DNA of 9,585 bases from Planctomycetaceae bacterium (GTDB lineage Bacteria; Planctomycetota; Planctomycetia; Pirellulales; Pirellulaceae), in the NCBI GenBank assembly GCA_007124535.1, contig SLEY01000034.1, forward strand, positions 1-9,585, read 5' to 3'. The position numbers and the translations under genes are program-made. A model generated the notes under the pieces. The model was given only the letters and a program-made list of their open reading frames with translations, made no database searches and was not told the DNA's origin. Positions 1 to 7,586 of this stretch are shown here, one piece after another. Within the stretch, counting starts at the first letter, position 1, and each line of letters opens with the position of its first letter.

Positions 1-1
1 A

Positions 2-2362
2 GCCCCCGCTCGCAGCCCGCGCGCGCCGCGGATGCCGGACGCGGATCGTCTGGCGGCCGCGATCTCGGCGCCCGCTGCGGACCAGCCGGCCGAAGCGGCG
101 CCCCCAGCCCTCGCCGCCGCGGTCTCCACGCAACGCGAGGCGACCGCCGCAGCCAGTGCCCCCGCGGCCGCTGACATCGCCACGCGGGTACCCGATACGC
201 CCGTTTCGTCAACCGGTAACGTGCAACCGGTCGCCCGTGCCGATGCAAGTCGGGCTCCCAGCGGAGCGGGGGACGAGCCCGTGGCGGGCCTCGCACGCCG
301 CACCGCCGCCACCGCCCCGCCACTGCCGGAGACCGCGGCGGCCGCAACGGGAGGCGAGATCGAAGGTCCGCCCGCCGACTTGACCGAATTGGAATCGCAA
401 CTCGCCGCCGCCCCGCTGGCAACCCGTCGCGGCGGACCCACCAATCCGGTGGCCGAATCCGCCCTGCCGGCCCTCGACTCGGGCCAACAGCCCGGCGCCA
501 GCGGACCCTCCCTGACCGGCGCCCCCGTGCGGCGAGCCGAAGCGGTGGAAGCGACCGTCGGAAGCCCGGTGCCGGGCGGCGGCGCCCAGCGACCCGCCCG
601 AGCGGCCCGAGGACCCGCACTGGCCGTCCCGACCCAAGCGGAAACGGTGCAAATCGCCGGGAGCCCGGATTCGGGCGGCATCCCCGACAGCACCCCCCTG
701 GCCGCGCAAGGAGTGGAAGCCGCACGGCGGACCGGCGGGGTCCGGGCCCCGCCGCAACCGGGAGCCGCGGGGGCCATGGCCGACGACGACACGCTGGATG
801 TGGCCGCGCTCCGCTCGCCCGGTAGCGGCCGGACCACTCGCTCGGCGTCGCCCAGCACGCAACCCGGACCGGCGATCGACGATCTGGCCACCGCCGGACC
901 GCTGGAACGCACCGACCGCCATGACCTGCCCTTCGGCGCGATCAACGCCCAGATGATCGAATTGCCGGACGCCAGTGGCGATGCCGCTGTGGGACAAGCG
1001 ACCGTGGATCACAACTTGGCCGCCCAGGTCCGTGCGCAGCCCGTCCGGCGGCAAGCGGCGGAGGGCGGACTGGCTGTCCGCATGGACGCCCCGTCGGGCC
1101 CGGGCGGTTTGGGCCATCAGCCGGCGACGGACGTCGGTATCCCGCACCGCCGCGCTTCGCGTGACCGTGTCCAAGTCGCGGCCCGCACCGCACGCTTCGC
1201 CCGACGGGACATGGGAGGGCAGCCCGATTCCCGCACCGCCGCGATCGTCGCCGCTCCGCCCTTCCAGCAGCGAGCGGAACGCGGAGATCCCGGAGGACGC
1301 CCCGGTGGCGCCCCACCGCCCATGACGGAGGAAGCCATCGAACGCGGGTTGGCCTTCCTGGCCCGCCAGCAGTTGCCCGACGGCAGCTGGAGCTTCCAAG
1401 GCGTGGATCAGGCGTCCGCGGCCCTGGTCTCCGACACCGCCGCTACCGCGCTGGCTTTACTGGCCTTTCAGGGAGCCGGCTATCACCATCGGGACTACAA
1501 GTATGCCGACCGCGTCGCTGCCGCAATCCGCCAATTGGTGGAAAACCAGCGCGAAGACGGCGATCTGTTCGTACCCTTGGACGACGAATCCAACCGCAGC
1601 GTCTGGATCTACAGCCATTCGCTGGCCGCACTGGCCCTGACCGAAGCCTACGGCATGACGCAGGACCCCGAATTGCGAGAACCGGCCCAACGGGCCATCG
1701 ACTTCTTGTTGGAAGCCCAGCATCCGGAACGCGGCGGCTGGCGCTACTCGCCCGCCACCGGCAGCGATACGTCCGTCACCGGCTGGGCCATGATGGCCCT
1801 CAAGAGCGGCGAACTGGCGAATCTGGAAGTCCCGCAGGAAGCTTATGAGAAGATCCGCAGTTGGTTGAATGTCTCGCAGGATTCCCAGGATCAGCCCCAC
1901 CTCTACCGCTATAACCCCTTCGCCCCCGACACTGCCGAACAGCGGCACGGTCGCGTACCCAGTCTCAGTATGACCTCGGTCGGGCTCCTGATGCGGCTGT
2001 ACCTGGGCTGGCACCGCGACCAGCCGGACATGCAGCGCGGAGCCGATTACCTGACCGAAAACCTGCCCCAATTAGGGTCCTCCCGGCGACCCTTGCGTGA
2101 TACCTACTACTGGTACTACGCGACCCAAGTGATGTTCCACATGGGCGGTGATTATTGGCAGCAATGGAATGAGGCCCTCCACCCGCTGCTGGTCAACTCG
2201 CAGGTCCGCCAAGGCGCGATGGCTGGCAGCTGGGACCCGCGCCAACCGTTGCCCGACCGCTGGGCCCCTCACGCCGGCCGGCTGTACGTGACCACCATGA
2301 ATCTGCTCTCGCTGGAAGTCTACTACCGCCATCTGCCCCTGTATGACGACACCGCTCGCTGA
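2..2362 (+). CDS. Prenyltransferase/squalene-oxidase-repeat protein with long low-complexity leader (5' partial)
   Basis: The reading frame is open from the left edge to the TGA at 2360-2362, so the true start probably lies outside the window; the first ATG is at 32 (residue 1 here). Residues 1 to about 300 are low-complexity Ala/Pro/Gly/Arg/Thr sequence. A less repetitive island follows (about 300-420, including GPGGLG and DVGIPHRRA), then a folded domain at about 431-776. That domain has two QW-type repeats typical of squalene-hopene cyclase-like alpha/alpha barrels: FLARQQLPDGSW (442-453) and FLLEAQHPERGGW (558-570). SDTA (467-470) sits where cyclases carry DxDDTA, but the acidic cluster is reduced, so cyclase activity is doubtful. 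The C-terminus has aromatic-rich TYYWYYATQ, GSWDP and APHAGRLYVT motifs. I recall similar planctomycete proteins of unknown function. The role is probably structural or binding; the leader may link the domain to an N-terminal anchor not seen here. It is convergent with the next gene. Confidence 0.8.
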   Translation, partial: APARSPRAPRMPDADRLAAAISAPAADQPAEAAPPALAAAVSTQREATAAASAPAAADIATRVPDTPVSSTGNVQPVARADASRAPSGAGDEPVAGLARRTAATAPPLPETAAAATGGEIEGPPADLTELESQLAAAPLATRRGGPTNPVAESALPALDSGQQPGASGPSLTGAPVRRAEAVEATVGSPVPGGGAQRPARAARGPALAVPTQAETVQIAGSPDSGGIPDSTPLAAQGVEAARRTGGVRAPPQPGAAGAMADDDTLDVAALRSPGSGRTTRSASPSTQPGPAIDDLATAGPLERTDRHDLPFGAINAQMIELPDASGDAAVGQATVDHNLAAQVRAQPVRRQAAEGGLAVRMDAPSGPGGLGHQPATDVGIPHRRASRDRVQVAARTARFARRDMGGQPDSRTAAIVAAPPFQQRAERGDPGGRPGGAPPPMTEEAIERGLAFLARQQLPDGSWSFQGVDQASAALVSDTAATALALLAFQGAGYHHRDYKYADRVAAAIRQLVENQREDGDLFVPLDDESNRSVWIYSHSLAALALTEAYGMTQDPELREPAQRAIDFLLEAQHPERGGWRYSPATGSDTSVTGWAMMALKSGELANLEVPQEAYEKIRSWLNVSQDSQDQPHLYRYNPFAPDTAEQRHGRVPSLSMTSVGLLMRLYLGWHRDQPDMQRGADYLTENLPQLGSSRRPLRDTYYWYYATQVMFHMGGDYWQQWNEALHPLLVNSQVRQGAMAGSWDPRQPLPDRWAPHAGRLYVTTMNLLSLEVYYRHLPLYDDTAR

Positions 2363-2439
2363 ACGCCCCAGACGATGGGGATTGCCCCTATACCCCTTTA
2401 CCGAGTATGGCAAGACTCCCATGAATGGTGGCGTAGACG
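2363..2439. terminator. Convergent intergenic spacer with weak hairpin
   Basis: This is the 77-bp gap between two convergent stop codons. It contains CCCCA (2366-2370), loop GACGA, TGGGG (2376-2380), a perfect 5-bp stem 3 nt after the stop of the left gene. The TGGGG arm could alternatively pair with the CCCC runs at 2385-2388 or 2393-2396. There is no long T tract on either strand, so this is only a weak candidate for a shared bidirectional terminator. Confidence 0.25.
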
Positions 2440-3405
2440 TCAACGCCCCTGGGCACCGCGGCGCAGCCAATCATGCACGAAGGCCAGCTTGAGGCGGGCG
2501 GTCTCCAGCAGCATGAAGGGGTAAAGGTCCGACAACCCCATCGACCGGTTGATGTGATTGATCCGCATGACGAGCGCGACGGCCACATGGATCAGGCGTT
2601 CGGGGTCCGCTTCCGCATACGGGTCCCAACGTGGACTCGGCAACTCGGGGGAGGACAGGCCCGCCGCGACGAAGCTGTCGGTAATGTCCGTCAGGTGCAG
2701 CAGATGCGCGGCGGTTTCTGCCCAGTCTTCATGGGGGTGTGAGGAAGCGTAGGTGGTCAGGAAATGCTGTTTCCAGTCGGGCGGCGGCCCGTGATCATAG
2801 TGACGTTGGAGCGCCGCCGCATAATCCGAGCGTTCGTCGCCGAATCTGGCGCGGAACGCTGCCAAGAAATCGTCGCGCAGGCTGAGCCGCCACCAGAGCA
2901 TGTGGGCGATCTCGTGCCGCATATGACCGATCATCGTGCGGTAGGGCTCCTCCAATGCTTGGCGGCGGGTCACACGCAACACCGAGTCCGCCTCGGCCAC
3001 GCTGATGGTCACCACACCCTGGGCATGCCCCATTTGCACTGGCGTCGGCCCCTCGGCAAGCATGTAGAAGACGGGCCGCACTCCCGGATCCTCCGGCCGG
3101 AACCAATGCCAGCGGCCGAGATTGTCGAGCACCCATCGCTTGGCCGCCTCGGTCTGTGCCCAATTGGGCAGGGCGTTGGGTAGGGATGTGTCTGGGGCCA
3201 AAGCGGTCATCGCGCAGGAGCGGCAGAAGTGGCCTTGTTCCGGGGCGATCCAGTTACAGCCGATGATTTCCCGGTTTGCGCAGAACGGCGGTACGGGCAG
3301 GAAGGCCCGAGCTTGCGGATCATAAGCAACCGGAAAGCCGTCGGCGGTGGCAAGGTTATCGAACCAAAGCGGTCCGAAACCAACCGGGTTAGCAAATACG
3401 AGCAT
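2440..3405 (-). CDS. Putative zinc-binding metallopeptidase (DUF2248-like), N-terminal zinc ribbon
   Basis: The protein has 321 residues. A zinc ribbon is seen as C42, C50, C61 and C64 (FCANREIIGCNW, then FCRSC). The catalytic-type HEIAH motif is at 164-168 in RHEIAHMLWW. Downstream are FGDERSDYAAALQRHY (188-203) and HPHEDWAETAAH (223-234), which probably supplies the third zinc ligand (E230 or a nearby His/Asp). NRSMGLSDLYPF (286-297) follows near the end. This order matches the family annotated as putative zinc-binding metallopeptidase (DUF2248 / Peptidase_Mx, with a zinc-ribbon domain). No signal peptide is visible, so it is probably cytoplasmic; the substrate is unknown. I chose the ATG at 3405 because AGAGGGG lies 8 nt upstream and residue 1 coincides with the start of the homologous region. 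The frame stays open for 90 more codons, but these are basic, low-conservation sequence. Relatives I recall carry an extra CxxC pair before residue 25; here those Cys are absent. It is divergent from recQ and convergent with the left gene. Confidence 0.85.
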   Translation of the reverse strand: MLVFANPVGFGPLWFDNLATADGFPVAYDPQARAFLPVPPFCANREIIGCNWIAPEQGHFCRSCAMTALAPDTSLPNALPNWAQTEAAKRWVLDNLGRWHWFRPEDPGVRPVFYMLAEGPTPVQMGHAQGVVTISVAEADSVLRVTRRQALEEPYRTMIGHMRHEIAHMLWWRLSLRDDFLAAFRARFGDERSDYAAALQRHYDHGPPPDWKQHFLTTYASSHPHEDWAETAAHLLHLTDITDSFVAAGLSSPELPSPRWDPYAEADPERLIHVAVALVMRINHINRSMGLSDLYPFMLLETARLKLAFVHDWLRRGAQGR

Positions 3406-3753
3406 ACGCACAGCCCCTCTAAAGAACGGCGAAATACGGGGACGGCAAATCAACGGTGATCCCGCGCGCGGCAGTTTCTTGGCTCGTTTCATGCCCCGCC
3501 GGAGACACCGGCAGAGCCAACACGTCGCCGCCCTTGGCCGGGCGTGGAACGATCTGCGGAACGGGCCCTCTTCAACCGCGTGCGATATAACCGTACTCTT
3601 CTTCCCAGCGCAGGGCAAGGCCGCTGCCTGCGCCTTCAATCCGTGCCTGGTTTTCTCCGCGGAACGCTCGAACAAAACCGTGGCGGCACTGGTGCAGACA
3701 CCAGCGAACGGTTATAGTGGTCGCTTGTTCTCCTTCATTCAGGACAAAACCCG
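3406..3753. other. Divergent intergenic region between metallopeptidase and recQ
   Basis: This 348-bp stretch separates two divergent starts and should hold both promoters. Several frames are open through it on both strands, as expected at this GC content, but none has a convincing start, ribosome binding site or recognisable protein. The clearest elements are the inverted repeat and possible -10 near 3689-3718. On the minus strand the only clear signal is the AGAGGGG ribosome binding site of the metallopeptidase (3414-3420). I could not find a good -35/-10 pair for the minus direction. Confidence 0.6.
3689..3744 (+). promoter_or_regulatory. Candidate recQ promoter, operator-like inverted repeat and RBS
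   Basis: CTGGTG (3689-3694), spacer CAGA, CACCAG (3699-3704) form a perfect 6-bp inverted repeat. Eight bases further on is TATAGT (3713-3718), a fair -10 match, placing transcription start near 3725 and leaving a leader of about 30 nt. The repeat would cover the -35 region, where no consensus TTGACA is seen; this fits either an activator/repressor site or a coincidental hairpin. AGGA (3741-3744) lies 9 nt before the recQ ATG and is the likely ribosome binding site. No LexA-type GAAC-N4-GTTC palindrome was found here. Confidence 0.35.
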
Positions 3754-6700
3754 ATGTCTCGTGCCGCCGTATTGGATCCCGAGCAATGTTTGGCCCGTTT
3801 CGGGTTGTCGAGTTTTCGACTGGCTCAGCGCGACGTCATTGATGCGATTCTCCACGGTGAGGATTGCCTGTGCATCATGCCTACGGGGGGCGGCAAGAGC
3901 CTCTGTTATCAACTGCCTTCGGTGGCCCGCGAGGGGGTGACGCTGGTCATCTCGCCGCTGATTGCCCTGATGAAGGACCAGGTCGATGCGTTAGCTTTGC
4001 GGGGGATCCGCGCGACGTTCGTGAACAGCTCGCTGGCTCCGGCCGACCAGCAGTTACGGCTGGAACAGATGGCCGCCGGCGGTTACGACTTGGTGTACGT
4101 GGCTCCGGAGCGGTTGCGGAGCCAGCGTTTTCTGGAGGCGGTGCGGAGCGTCCCGCTCCAATTGCTGGCGGTGGATGAAGCGCATTGTGTGAGCGAATGG
4201 GGACATGACTTCCGGCCGGACTACGCCCGGCTGGGGCGCTTCCGCCAGCGGTTGGGCAACCCGCAGACGATCGCTCTGACGGCGACCGCGACCCCCGATG
4301 TGCGGGACGACATCGCGCGGATGCTGGATCTGCGTTCGCCCCGCGTGTTCGTTTCCGGGTTCGCCCGGGAGAATCTGCGTTTCGAGGTGCGGGACGTCAG
4401 CAACGGCCGCGAGAAGGATGCTCAGCTGCTGGAATTCCTCCGCGAGACGCCGGGGGCGGGGATCGTCTACGCGTCGTCGCGAAAACGTTGCGAGGAAGTC
4501 TGCCGCTTGATCGCCGACAGCCTGAAACGGAATGTCGGCGTGTACCATGCCGGCATGCTGCCGGCCGACCGCCGGCAAGTGCAGGAAGACTTCATGGCCG
4601 ATCGGTTGCAGATCATCACGGCGACCAACGCTTTCGGCATGGGCATCGACAAACCGGACCTGCGCTTTGTCGTGCATTACAATCTGCCGGGTACCTTGGA
4701 AGCCTACTATCAGGAGGCCGGTCGCGCGGGCCGGGACGGGCTGCCTTCGCGGTGCCTGCTGCTGTATACCTACCAGGACCGGTACATCCAGGAGTTCTTC
4801 ATCGACAACGGGTACCCTTCGCGAGAGTCGGTCGCCGCGGTCTACGCGTACCTGGGCTCGCTGGCCGAGGATCCGATCGAGATTACGCTGGAAGACTTGA
4901 AGGAGCGGCTGGATTTGCCGATCGGCGCCGAGGGGGTGGGCGCCTGCGAGCGATTGCTGGAGAAGGCGGGGGTGCTGGAACGTCTGGACTCGGGCGCGAA
5001 CCGCGCCTCGGTGCGGATCGACAGCGATCTGCCGAACCTGGTCGATCTGCTGCCGCGGGAGGCGAAGACGCAGCAGAAGGTTTTGCGCCAGGTGCAGCGG
5101 ATCGTGGGCGATCGGCGGGGCGAGCGAGTCTACTTCCATCCCCAGCGGCTGGCCGCGGCCGCAGAGTTGGATCGCGAGGCGCTGGCGCGGGCATTGCGGG
5201 AATTGAACAAACTGCAGTGTTTCGACTATGTGGCCCCCTTTCGCGGCCGCGCCATGCACATGCTGGACCGCAGCCGCCCGTTCGACCAGCTGGAAATCGA
5301 TTTCGAGGAACTCGCGGCGCGGCGGCAGGCGGAGTATGCCAAGCTGGAGCGGGTGATCCGTTACGCCCGCACCCGACGCTGTCGCCAAGTGGAGATCCTG
5401 GAATACTTCGGCGATCCCAACCGGCAGTCGTGCGGGAACTGCGACTGCTGCTCGCGCCACGGCCGCGCGCCCCGGGGGAGCCCGCCGTCCGTCTCGCTGG
5501 CGGGAGAGCCGCGGATCGTCCGCACCGTGCGGATCGCCCTGAGTGCCGTGGCCCGCGCCGGCGGTCGTTTCGGCAAGACCATGATCGCCCAGATGCTGTG
5601 CGGCTCGCGAGCCGCCAAAATCAGTCGCTCCGGCTTGCACCGGTTGAGCACCTTCGGGTTGCTGCGCGAGTTGAGCCAGACGGAGGTGCTGGAGTTGCTG
5701 GAGGCGCTGCTGGCGGCGGGACTGATCGAACAGCACGATATCGAGCGGCATCGGCCGGTGGTCCGGCTGACCGAGGCGGGCGGCCAGGTGATGCGCGAGC
5801 AGACCCCCCTGCCGCCGTCGTTCGTCTTGAATCCGGAACTGCGGGCCCGACTGCGCGACCCCTCGGCCGCCCGGCAGGAGACGCCGGAAACCGCGGTGAC
5901 CCGTACCCGGGATGTTCCCCCGGAATCCGAACTCCCGCCTCCCGATGCGGAACTGCTGACCGCCTTGCGCGCCTGGCGCCGCGAGACGGCGGCCGAACGA
6001 AGTCTGCCGGCCTACCGCGTGCTGACCAACGCCGCGATCGCTCAGTTGGCTATTCTCAAGCCGGCCGAACTGGAAGAACTCCTGGAGATCAAGGGGATCG
6101 GCCAAGTGACGGTGCGGATGTACGGCCGGGCGTTGCTGGAGTTGATTGCAAGAAACCGATCGGCTTCGGCTTCGGCTTCGGATTCGGATTCGCCCCCGAG
6201 TTTCGGATACGAGGAAGGGCTCCACGAATCGGCCGGCGCCTATGTGCCGGACGAGGACACCTGGCGCCCGGCTCACGAAGTGGAAGCGTCTTTCGGATTC
6301 GACGCGGACGAATTCGCCTCCGAGGATTGGGACGAGGTGCTTGAACTGGCGGGCCCGGGGACAAGCGAGGCGACGAGCGAATTGCCCACGGCCGGGGAAC
6401 GGGAACCGCAGGCGGCGGCCGGCCAGCAAACGCCGCTCCCCGAACCCGCCCGCCGTCTGGAGCGGGCCCCGGTCCAGCCCAGTTGCTACTGGACCTGGCG
6501 GCTGCTCTGGGAGGGGTTCGATATCGAGCAGTGCAAGCAGATTCGCCGTCTGGACGACTCGCAGATCCTGGCCCACCTGCTGCAGGCCGAGGACCAGGGG
6601 CTTCCCAGTCGAGCCGAATGGGTATTGGGACCGGAACACCTGGACCGGCTGGCTCGGGTGGTCGGCCAGCGAGCGCCGCGGCGTCTCCGCCCGCTGTTGG

Positions 6701-6783
6701 AGCAGCTACCCGGCCTGCGGCTGGAACACCTGCAACTGTACTTGAAATGCCGCGAGGATGGGCGGAGCCGGTCCGCGACCTGA
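3754..6783 (+). CDS. recQ: RecQ-type ATP-dependent DNA helicase, extended C-terminus
   Basis: The protein has 1009 residues, against roughly 600-700 for common bacterial RecQ. It is a 3'-5' superfamily 2 helicase acting in recombination and replication-fork repair. Visible parts in order: Q-motif FRLAQRDVI (21-29); Walker A MPTGGGKSLCYQLP (42-55); motif Ia SPLIALMKDQ (67-76); Walker B DEAHCVSEWGHDFRP (141-155); motif III ALTATAT (174-180); motif V TNAFGMGIDKPD (291-302); motif VI QEAGRAGRDG (320-329). The RecQ zinc module has C543, C560, C563 and C566 in the CGNCDCC context. An RQC winged helix spans about 585-680, and an HRDC domain about 730-800 with the helix-hairpin core EIKGIGQVTVRMYGRALLEL. 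Then come a Ser-Ala/Ser-Asp repeat (802-813), a long acidic linker (about 814-905) and a helical C-terminal domain (about 907-1000) resembling the helix-turn-helix tail (HTH_40) of some RecQ proteins. All catalytic motifs are intact. The ATG at 3754 fits the family N-terminus and has AGGA upstream. Confidence 0.96.
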   Translation: MSRAAVLDPEQCLARFGLSSFRLAQRDVIDAILHGEDCLCIMPTGGGKSLCYQLPSVAREGVTLVISPLIALMKDQVDALALRGIRATFVNSSLAPADQQLRLEQMAAGGYDLVYVAPERLRSQRFLEAVRSVPLQLLAVDEAHCVSEWGHDFRPDYARLGRFRQRLGNPQTIALTATATPDVRDDIARMLDLRSPRVFVSGFARENLRFEVRDVSNGREKDAQLLEFLRETPGAGIVYASSRKRCEEVCRLIADSLKRNVGVYHAGMLPADRRQVQEDFMADRLQIITATNAFGMGIDKPDLRFVVHYNLPGTLEAYYQEAGRAGRDGLPSRCLLLYTYQDRYIQEFFIDNGYPSRESVAAVYAYLGSLAEDPIEITLEDLKERLDLPIGAEGVGACERLLEKAGVLERLDSGANRASVRIDSDLPNLVDLLPREAKTQQKVLRQVQRIVGDRRGERVYFHPQRLAAAAELDREALARALRELNKLQCFDYVAPFRGRAMHMLDRSRPFDQLEIDFEELAARRQAEYAKLERVIRYARTRRCRQVEILEYFGDPNRQSCGNCDCCSRHGRAPRGSPPSVSLAGEPRIVRTVRIALSAVARAGGRFGKTMIAQMLCGSRAAKISRSGLHRLSTFGLLRELSQTEVLELLEALLAAGLIEQHDIERHRPVVRLTEAGGQVMREQTPLPPSFVLNPELRARLRDPSAARQETPETAVTRTRDVPPESELPPPDAELLTALRAWRRETAAERSLPAYRVLTNAAIAQLAILKPAELEELLEIKGIGQVTVRMYGRALLELIARNRSASASASDSDSPPSFGYEEGLHESAGAYVPDEDTWRPAHEVEASFGFDADEFASEDWDEVLELAGPGTSEATSELPTAGEREPQAAAGQQTPLPEPARRLERAPVQPSCYWTWRLLWEGFDIEQCKQIRRLDDSQILAHLLQAEDQGLPSRAEWVLGPEHLDRLARVVGQRAPRRLRPLLEQLPGLRLEHLQLYLKCREDGRSRSAT
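6160..6192 (+). repeat. Hexanucleotide tandem repeat inside recQ linker
   Basis: CGGCTT occurs three times (6161-6178), followed by CGGATT twice (6179-6190). It is in frame and encodes the dipeptide run SASASASDSDS right after the HRDC domain. Because the unit is 6 bp, gain or loss of copies keeps the reading frame, so the linker length can vary without breaking the helicase. Confidence 0.8.
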
Positions 6784-6813
6784 GCCGCCGCTCCGTCCCT
6801 CCCCCTCGCTCAC

Positions 6814-6821
6814 GAAGGGAG
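6814..6821 (+). promoter_or_regulatory. Ribosome binding site of the SDR gene
   Basis: GAAGGGAG ends 6 nt before the ATG at 6828. This fixes the start at 6828, even though the frame is open upstream into recQ. The 44-bp gap from the recQ stop shows no clear terminator, which supports cotranscription with recQ. Confidence 0.7.
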
Positions 6822-6827
6822 CCTGTC

Positions 6828-7586
6828 ATGTTCGATTTGAAGGGCCGCAGCGCCTTGGTCACCGGCAGCAGTAAGGGGATCGGCAAATCCATCGCCCGGG
6901 CCTTGGCCCGGGCCGGAGCCGAACTGTTCTTGTGCAGCCGCAACTCGCAGCCGCTGGAAGCCGCCGCGGCCGAAATCCGGGAGGACTCCGGCTCCCGCGT
7001 CGCCTGCCTGGCCGCCGATATGTCGCTCCGCTCCGATACCGACCGCCTGGCGGAACAGGCCCTCCAGCAGCTGGGCAAAATCGATATCCTGGTCAACAAC
7101 GCCGGCTGGAACATCCCCGCCCCCATCGACCAGATCCGCGACGACGACTGGCAGTATCTCCTGGATCTGAACCTGACCAGCGCCATGGCCCTGACGCGGG
7201 CCCTGGCGCCGGGCATGAAACAGCGCGGTTGGGGGCGGGTGATTCATATCTCGTCCATCATGGCCCTGGCCAGTACGGCCCAGCGGAATGCCTATTCGGC
7301 CACCAAAGCCGCGCTGATCGCGATGGCCAAGGCCAGTGCCCTCGACCTGGGCCCCTACGGCATCACGGTCAACTGCATCGCCCCCGGACCCATCGCAACC
7401 GAAATGCCCATGTCGATCTTGAGCGCCGAGCAGCAGGATCGGCTGGGCGGCCGAACCGCCCTGGGACGCTGGGGAAATCCCGACGAACTGATGGGCCCCG
7501 CCCTCCTGCTGGCCAGCGACGCCGGCAGCTATATCTCCGGCACCTGCCTGGTCGTGGACGGCGGTGCCCTCGCCCGCATCTTCTGA
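6828..7586 (+). CDS. Short-chain dehydrogenase/reductase (classical SDR, FabG-like)
   Basis: The protein has 252 residues, the usual length for classical SDR enzymes. It has the Rossmann nucleotide-binding motif TGSSKGIG (12-19), NNAG (90-93), and a full catalytic tetrad N115, S143, Y156 and K160 (YSATK at 156-160). The IAPGPIATEM segment (184-193) and a C-terminal SGTCLVVDGG (237-246) complete the family pattern. Strand 2 ends in CSRN (36-39) with Arg38 and no acidic residue, which favours NADP(H) over NAD(H). The enzyme should be cytosolic and reversibly reduce a ketone or oxidise an alcohol. The motifs do not settle the substrate: a 3-oxoacyl-ACP reductase, a gluconate 5-dehydrogenase-like sugar dehydrogenase, or another SDR are all possible. 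It starts 44 bp after recQ on the same strand, probably sharing its transcript, but I see no metabolic link to recQ. Confidence 0.93.
   Translation: MFDLKGRSALVTGSSKGIGKSIARALARAGAELFLCSRNSQPLEAAAAEIREDSGSRVACLAADMSLRSDTDRLAEQALQQLGKIDILVNNAGWNIPAPIDQIRDDDWQYLLDLNLTSAMALTRALAPGMKQRGWGRVIHISSIMALASTAQRNAYSATKAALIAMAKASALDLGPYGITVNCIAPGPIATEMPMSILSAEQQDRLGGRTALGRWGNPDELMGPALLLASDAGSYISGTCLVVDGGALARIF

Noticed and set aside
209..1399. A 396-codon antisense frame under the low-complexity leader
   Set aside because: The plus-strand frame leads continuously into a recognised domain; the antisense product is Gly/Arg filler without motifs.
3406..3675. A 90-codon N-terminal extension of the metallopeptidase
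   Set aside because: The family-like sequence begins at the ATG at 3405, which has a strong AGAGGGG; the extension is basic and unlike any domain I recognise.
3711..3734. LexA/SOS box upstream of recQ
   Set aside because: GAAC and GTTC both occur nearby but are not at the 4-bp spacing of a LexA site.
3347..3940. A 197-codon plus-strand frame overlapping the recQ start
   Set aside because: It crosses the divergent promoter region and the recQ N-terminus in another frame and has no motif.
4054..6639. An 861-codon open frame antisense to recQ
   Set aside because: It mirrors an intact helicase gene; its product is a Gln/Arg/His-rich string with no domain, as expected from the reverse of GC-rich coding sequence.
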